Source: Calliphora vicina
Lineage: Eukaryota; Arthropoda; Insecta; Diptera; Calliphoridae
DNA length: 64,000 bases
Reading direction: 5' to 3'
NCBI RefSeq assembly: GCF_958450345.1
Contig: NC_088780.1
Coordinates: forward strand, 109,132,226-109,196,225
Below, piece by piece: positions 57,781 to 64,000 of this stretch; the first letter of the stretch is position 1; each line of letters starts with the position of its first letter. The notes beneath the pieces are model-generated. The model did not search any database. It was not told the DNA's origin and saw nothing but the letters and a program-made list of their open reading frames with translations. Position numbers and translations under genes: made by a program.

Positions 57781-59363
57781 CCAACATTATTCTTTGCAAC
57801 CATGCAACAATTTATATTTGCAGTTTATTTTTCTGCAATTCACTCATTCAAACCACTGACTTCCAAGTGATCTGCACTGTTAATGAAAAATTATAACAAA
57901 AAATTTTAAAAGAAAAAAAAACATAAGAAACTTTCTTTATTGCAATCATTGTTAAAGATTGCCATCTACGTCAAACAGAACACACACGCAATTTGATTAA
58001 ACTGCATAAAAAAATACAAAAAAAGAAGCTGGAAAAAAGATCATCCAACAATTGCAAGAAGAAAAAAAGTTAAAAAAAAAATTATAAATAAAAATAAAGA
58101 GTGAAATTGATTTTTATCAACACCGAAGATACCGCTTTAAAGAAATTGCGTTTTTTTTCTTATAAAATTATAAATATTTCATTTATATTTTCCAACAAGT
58201 TTTGAACGGATTTTACTATACTTCGACGCTTCTTTTCTCTGCTCTCTAGCACTTATTAATAAACAAATTTAAATTAATTAAAATAAATAAAATTCCATAC
58301 AAGTTTCAATACCAAAAATCAATGTTAATTGCTTTACAAAGAAGTTAAGAGATGATGAAGAAAAAAAATCTTATACAAATATTCAACAGCTTAGTTGGCG
58401 GTCTTTAATGGTTAAATCCGTTCACTAGTTTTGTAGTTAACTATTTACAAGTACAATACAAGAAGTATTGAAAATAAGTATAAAATTGTACTTGTAGCTT
58501 TAGTACAAGCCATTTCAATCAATTGAAATCTTTTGCTGCCGCTGCTGCTTGTGTTCAACATCTCTCAAACATTGATTGTGAAATACAATCTGAATTTCGT
58601 TTGTTTCCCTCGTATTTTTCATTTTGGATTCTGCAAATGAATTATTATTTCTAAACATGCAAATGTAAAACATTCAAATAACATACAGCCAGAAACTGAA
58701 TGTACATAGTTTATTTTTTAAGGTTTGACCAGTCCAAATAGCCTCACGAGTAGAGGAGAATTTCGCAATATGTTGCATGCAGTAGAACAAGCAGCATAAT
58801 TCTGCTAAACAGAGTGATTTTGTTTCATTCCGCTGATGACCATGATTACGATGATGATCATGGTGATGGTGATGACCATGGTTCGTTTGCTGATGATGTG
58901 TAGTAGAGAGAATAGTTACGTTTTTTTTTTTCAATTTTCTAAAAGCATAAATTATGTTGCATGCTTATGACATGGTGCTTATTGAAATCTTTAAACAGCA
59001 CAACAAAATGTTACGAATCAGCTACAAAGTTATGATATATTTATTTGACAATGATAGATGCACATTAGCCGGAAGCTAAAAATGTTGTTTAATATGAAAA
59101 AAGAAAAGCAAAAACACACAAGAATTATTATTAGAGCATTATTCTTCTTAACAATTGTTTGTTTGTCTTTAAATTAGTTTTCATTTATTTTTTCTTCTTC
59201 AAGTCAAAGGATCAGCTTGTGGCATTTGTGTACATTGTTGTAAGACATGATCAAGTCAATGGCATTTCATAAAAATTTCATAAAATATTTCGTGACAAAT
59301 ATAATGAATTGCCTAAGAGTATTTAGGATCAGAAGAAGAGTATTAGATGAATGTATGTAACTA
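57781..59363. other. AT-rich stretch, nothing recognised
   Basis: A-rich tracts (57890-58090) and a GATGATCATGGTGATGGTG tract (58845-58880). The histidine-rich minus-strand frame at 58674-58934 comes from that tract. No repeat ends or genes. Confidence 0.45.
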
Positions 59364-59848
59364 CACGCAGAGTAAAAATATAATTGGGCATGGTTACTGT
59401 AACCATTTAAATAGTGTTACAAGATTTTTAACTATATTGTAGTCACAGTAACTTTTTACATGATTGTGGTAACCATAATATGGTTAATTTATGATTCACA
59501 TGATTGTATCAACCATATATGTGGTTACAGTAAACAAATATATGTTTGTGACAACCATATTTATGATGAATAATTGTATCATAATATTGTTCTCAGATTA
59601 TGATAAGCCTTAAGCCGAGAGCACCATAATATGATAAGTCCTTCATCATATGAATGGTTGTCACAAACATATATTTGTTTACTGTAACCATATATATGGT
59701 TGATACAGTCATGTGAATCGTAAATTAACCATATTATGGTTACCACAATCATGTAAATGGTTACTGTGACTATAATATAGTTAAAAAACTTATAACAATA
59801 TTGAAATGGTTACAGTAACCATGCCCAACTATATTTTTTCTCTGCGTG
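59364..59848. mobile_element. CACGCAGAGA fold-back MITE, copy C
   Basis: 485 bp, ends CACGCAGAGTAAAAATATAA (one change) and TCTCTGCGTG, flanked by TA (59362-59363 and 59849-59850). The structure is the same long hairpin as A and B. The implied empty site GTAACTATGTACAAA lies in otherwise unannotated DNA. Confidence 0.9.
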
Positions 59849-60556
59849 TATGTACAAATAATACGTAATTTTACTACAAAAACAATCTGTTGGAAACTTG
59901 GAACGTTTATAGAGAAGAATATTGCCTTAAGAGATATGAAATTTTATTACAACTGACATTACAATAGGACAAGGTAGATTTTCTCAAGTGTGAAAATCTT
60001 TATGCAAATAAATGCTGACATATTTAGAAGATATTATAAATTCCTTGGTCTTATAAATTTTAAGTTTACTAAATAGTTTATATTGAATTAACTGAAACGA
60101 ATTGGACACTATGGTAGGATCGCTAAGAACGATAATTGCCTCGATTTTAATACGAAATTGTTTGAACTTATATGAAGTTACATGAATTTAAACTCTGTTA
60201 TTAACCCTTAAATGCATGATTTTTACTTTTATTTTTCTATATTTAGTTGATTTTTATTTATTATATTTCTTTTAACTATAGTTTGATTTAGAATTGCTTT
60301 AGCTGAAACTTTTCATAATCCATTTGATTTTGCTGAAGGAGAATCGGAATTAGTATCAAGCTTATGTTCGTCTAAAATTAAGTGGAACTGGAATGTAGGT
60401 AATTGGCAAAAATATGCATTAAAAATGCTCTAAATATTGTTGTACCACGCTGGGGGATAGCAAGAGGAAACACCAAGCGTATTATTGAACACTCAGGGCG
60501 ACCTCAACTAAGGCACTATTTACTATCCTCAACTGCAATACTAATGCATGCAACTG
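59849..60556. other. AT-rich spacer
   Basis: No recognisable feature. A 62-codon frame (60403-60591) runs into the next repeat and is not convincing. Confidence 0.4.
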
Positions 60557-62242
60557 CACAGTGGGGCAGAATCAAAATTTTTTGGAAATAAATCAAGCAT
60601 TTCTAAACGGCTAGTCCGATCAGGAAAAAATTGGGCGTAGCCAAGGAGTATTCCAGTTTACCTTATTAAAATGGGCCCTAAAAATGTTCCAGGGGCAGCG
60701 GTATGGGAGCTCAAAGTAGAGTACCTTTTTTTGTTTCCCATCCGATTTCAAAGATTTTTGAAGACGGAAATTTAAATGGCATATTTTTGAAGCTATTTGA
60801 GATATTAGAATAAATGTGGATCGAATTGTTCCTAATATTTGCAATCCTATTCAAATTTTGATACAAATTTTAGTTTTAGAAACTCAATAAATATGTAATA
60901 AAATATTTATTTATTAACAAAACTTAATGAAATTTACAAAGTTTTTTTAAATTTGTCATTCTAAATAACAACACTTAAAAAACGATAATCCCTAATAATA
61001 ATTTTGCCCATTGGGTCTACATTTCCTTCGTGGCTGGGAAAATATTTTGGAGATAAATAGGGAATACATCAAGGTTACCAAATCTGTTTCCGTTTTCTGA
61101 TCCCAGCTTTGGGATTTTAGAACATGTGGCCCAAATTTGAAATTTTGATAAAAATATAGGTCAAATTCCGAAGGGCGTAGGGACGACGTATTCGAAAAAT
61201 GGGTCATGTTTTTTATACCAGAATATTCTTCGTAAAGATACCTTACAGAAAAACATAAAATTGTTATATGTTGTTAAAGAAAGTTTTTTTAATAAAAAAA
61301 AGAGTTAAGTCATCTTTTCGCCTAAAAAATAGCAAAAACTTAAATTTTTTGAATTTTTAAATTGAAAGTCGTTTATGTTTGGATCCATAATAGATATTGC
61401 TCTGAAATCTTTTTTATATTATTGGTAATTTAGTTGTTTAACTAACAAAAGTACGCCCTATATTTTTAATATTGAAAAGTTTTTAAATTTCAATTTTGAA
61501 AGGCCTATAACTCGGAAATTATAAAAGATAAATAGAACACGCATTCAAATCGGATGGGAAACAAATCTGTTTCCGTTTTCTGATCCCAACTTTGGGATTT
61601 TAGAACATGTGGCCCAAATTTGAAATTTTGATAAAATATAGGTCAAATTCCGAAGGGCGTAGGGACGACGTATTCGAAAAATGGGTCATGTTTTTTATAC
61701 CAGAATATTCTTCGTAAAGATACCTTACAGAAAAACATAAAATTTTTATATTTTTTTTATTAAAAAAACTTTTTTTTATTAAAAAAAACTTTCTTTAAGT
61801 TTTTTTAATAAAAAAAAGAGTTAAGTCATCTTTTCGCCTAAAAAATAGCAAAAACTAAAATTTTTTGAATTTTTAAATTGAAAGTCGTTTATGTTTGGAT
61901 CCATAATAGATATTGCTCTGAAATCTTTTTTATATTATTGGTAATTTAGTAGTTTAACTAACAAAAGTACGCCCTATATTTTTAAAAAAGCGGACCAATA
62001 TTGAAAAATTTTAAAATTTCAATTTTGAAAGGCCTATAATTCGGAAATTATAAGAGATAAATAGAACACGCATACAAATCGGATGGGAAACAACAAAATA
62101 GCACTAGTTTCAAATATATTACATATCGAAGGTTACCTATTTGCGCCCCCATAGCCCTTGTGGTGCATTTGTAGGGCTCATTTTAATAAATTAAACTCGA
62201 ACTACGACCACGTAGCCAAGTAGCCGTTTAGAAATGCCAGCA
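60557..62242 (+). repeat. Long-TIR dispersed repeat with internal tandem duplication
   Basis: The left terminus CACAGTGGGGCAGAATC begins an inverted terminal block (60557-60790: CATTTCTAAACGGCTAG, GGGCGTAGCCAAGG, TTTCCCATCCGATTT). Its mirror lies at 62075-62242 (AAATCGGATGGGAAAC, CGTAGCCAAGTAGCCG, TTTAGAAATGCCAG). The last about 45 bases of the right end are missing. The interior is shared with 26380-27680. A segment of about 483 bp is duplicated in tandem. Long TIRs without coding suggest a large non-autonomous DNA transposon; the superfamily is not determined. Confidence 0.7.
61080..62091 (+). repeat. Tandem duplication, unit about 483 bp
   Basis: AAATCTGTTTCCGTTTTCTG starts at 61080 and again at 61563. 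The following sequence (TTTGGGATTTTAGAACATGT, GTAGGGACGACGTATTCGAA, CCATAATAGATATTGCTCTG) repeats almost unchanged to ATCGGATGGGAAAC at about 61560 and 62091. The second unit is longer because of an extra AT-rich CTTTTTTTTATT-type insert at 61745-61810. High identity indicates a recent duplication. Confidence 0.85.
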
Positions 62243-64000
62243 TCACATCTTATATTTTCCATATATGAAATTAATGCAAACATGACATATAATATACATA
62301 AATAGTTCGCTAATTATTTAGGTAAATTTGTTTTCACAATAATTTATAAACATAAAACTCACTTCCGTAATCTCTAACTGCCAACCAATCTTTTGTGAAA
62401 CCCTTTTTCAACAAAACCTTTACACATTTATTTACATAAAATTTCTAGCACATACATATATATTTTTGCTATTTACAAATATTTAACACGACTCGTGAAT
62501 TCAATTTATGAATATTCATAAATTTCACTTTGAACACACACGCAGTTAAACAATAACTATTATAAACAATAACTGCACTCTTTTTCCAACACTAATTTCT
62601 TTTTTAAATTTGAACTTAAAATTTGCGCCCTTTTTGTTCTCTGACAGTGTTGTTTGGTTTATGGTTCATAAAATGTCACACATTTCTAAAATTTTATTTA
62701 TTTAGCGGTTACAAAACTGTATTTAGTTAAACGTTTTACACCAATTTTCTACAACGCTCCCAATCTTGTTCTCCCTTTCATTCCCTACGACAGCTGATAC
62801 TTAATGATGATCATTAATGTCAGGTGCGAAATGTTTAAGCAAACATATAGAGTTAATAGACGTGAAAGAAGGTGTTATTTCAGTTTAGTGCATGGTGAGT
62901 ACAGCACACTTTTTGTTAACTGCTGTACTTGGTAGAAATTGCAGTTAAAGCCTGATCAGCTACGATCTCCCACTACTTTGTAGTCTTTTTTCAAATAAAG
63001 AATACTTTTTTAAATGGGTTACTGTAACTGTTTCTGTATTTTTATTCTTTTGATCAGTTTTTTTAATTTGGTTTTGAACAATGAATAATGCAAATTTTGT
63101 TTTGTACTACAAAAACGGTAATTTGTTGATCATGATCGTTCGTTCTAATGTTAGTAATCATGATTATATTCGTAATGTTCATGTTGACAAAATATGTCAA
63201 ATCAACCTACACACGCAATACGAAGAAAAAGTAATTTCTTATGCGAAAATGTACCCTACACTGATGCAGTTAGTCTTCCCAGGAGTTTGCAAATCTTTAA
63301 AAGAAAATTTTATGAAATTTATCAAAAGTAGAAAGTAGCTTTCAAAACTGTAAGTGAATTTGCTCATTAATCATTCTAATAAAATTACGATCTGTCCCTA
63401 TTTGATAATTTGTCTCAGAAATTAGTTTAAATCTCATGGTAGGAAGTGTCCTAACGAAATGTAGTGGCCCTCTATTCTTCACATTACCACCTTTGTTTTC
63501 CACCATGACTGTTGTGCACACTCGTATTATAACTTTTTTTCGTACTTCAATTTTATTTCATTTTACCGCAGGACACACACCAAGATCCAAAAAAGAATAG
63601 AAACTTATTCTGCGATTTATGTTGTGAACATACAGCACACAGTTTTTTTTTTATTACAAATAGATTTAGCGAGTGCATAAAGTGCAATTTAACATTTTAT
63701 ACATTTAAACACTTGAACTCGTTGTTAAAGTGGAATGATCTAAGAAAGCCACCCATGTTAAGAGAACAAAACAAAGATGAAAAAAACGTCGGTCTTTTTT
63801 TTCATATTCCTTGTACCATTTGGAGACCAACAAACAGGAAATGAGATCTAAATAACTCGTAGATATGAATGAGTTTTCCTCATTCAAAGAAATGCTGTTT
63901 AAACTTAATGATAATTGAAATGAAATAAATATATGTATGTATGAAAGATGTAGAAGAAATATAAAAAAAATAAGCAGAGTTTAGTGACCTAGATTGGAAA
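62243..64000. other. Unannotated stretch, few repeats
   Basis: This is the section least rich in recognisable mobile DNA. Frames at 63081-63338 (plus, 85 codons) and 63705-63887 (minus) match nothing I know. The sequence is mixed rather than tract-dominated, so it could be unique intergenic or intronic DNA near a host gene outside the window. Confidence 0.35.

Noticed and set aside
62875..62905. Transcription start (TCAGTT) followed by ATG at a GTGAGT splice donor
   Set aside because: Initiator-like and donor-like words are short and expected by chance; no downstream promoter element or second exon could be found.
63081..63338. 85-codon frame as a host gene
   Set aside because: No recognisable domain, no intron signals and no supporting neighbour; kept only as an unannotated stretch.

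Overview
The window is AT-rich eukaryotic DNA from an insect, most likely a fly. The evidence is the set of mobile-element relics (several mariner/Tc1 lineages, hAT, TTAA-specific piggyBac-like elements, jockey-type non-LTR retrotransposons), the 56-base intron in the one spliced gene-like structure, and dispersed repeats containing runs such as GGACGGACGG. From memory these resemble calyptrate flies (Musca, Stomoxys, Lucilia), but I could not check this. I recognise no exon of a conserved host gene and no bacterial features. I saw no rRNA, no CRISPR array and no convincing tRNA.

Layout. 1-7.5 kb is a dense stack of insertions: a small MITE pair, a hAT derivative (2722-3573), a Tc1/mariner pseudogene (4761-5715) split by a TTAA element, then a mariner relic split by a fold-back MITE that itself carries another MITE. 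7.5-10.8 kb is AT-rich DNA without recognised content. 10.8-18.1 kb holds two long dispersed repeats, a piggyBac-like MITE and two Tc1/mariner pseudogenes. 18-31 kb is mostly low-complexity DNA, with a 515-bp near-perfect palindrome (21.5-22.1 kb), a long-TIR repeat and jockey-type non-LTR tails. 31.3-31.8 kb holds a two-exon coding structure on the minus strand. 32.3-33.2 kb is a Tc1/mariner pseudogene split by a 627-bp element with 44-bp TIRs. 35.7-38.6 kb holds more long-TIR and palindromic repeats. 43.3-47.4 kb carries a non-LTR tail, a mariner relic and a Tc1/mariner tail. 48.5-54.3 kb has a hAT-like MITE, a tandem array and two hAT elements with 8-bp target duplications. 53.7-59.9 kb carries three copies of one about 480-bp fold-back MITE. 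60.5-62.2 kb is a long-TIR repeat with an internal tandem duplication. The rest is unannotated.

How the parts relate. There is no pathway or operon here. The useful signal is stratigraphy: in at least five places, removing an insertion plus one copy of its target duplication rejoins an older, recognisable sequence (a transposase, a retrotransposon frame or a dispersed repeat). This fixes element ends, target-site preferences and relative ages from sequence alone. The most gene-like item is the spliced structure at 31340-31776. Family assignments come from motifs recognised by eye; no alignment or database search was run.
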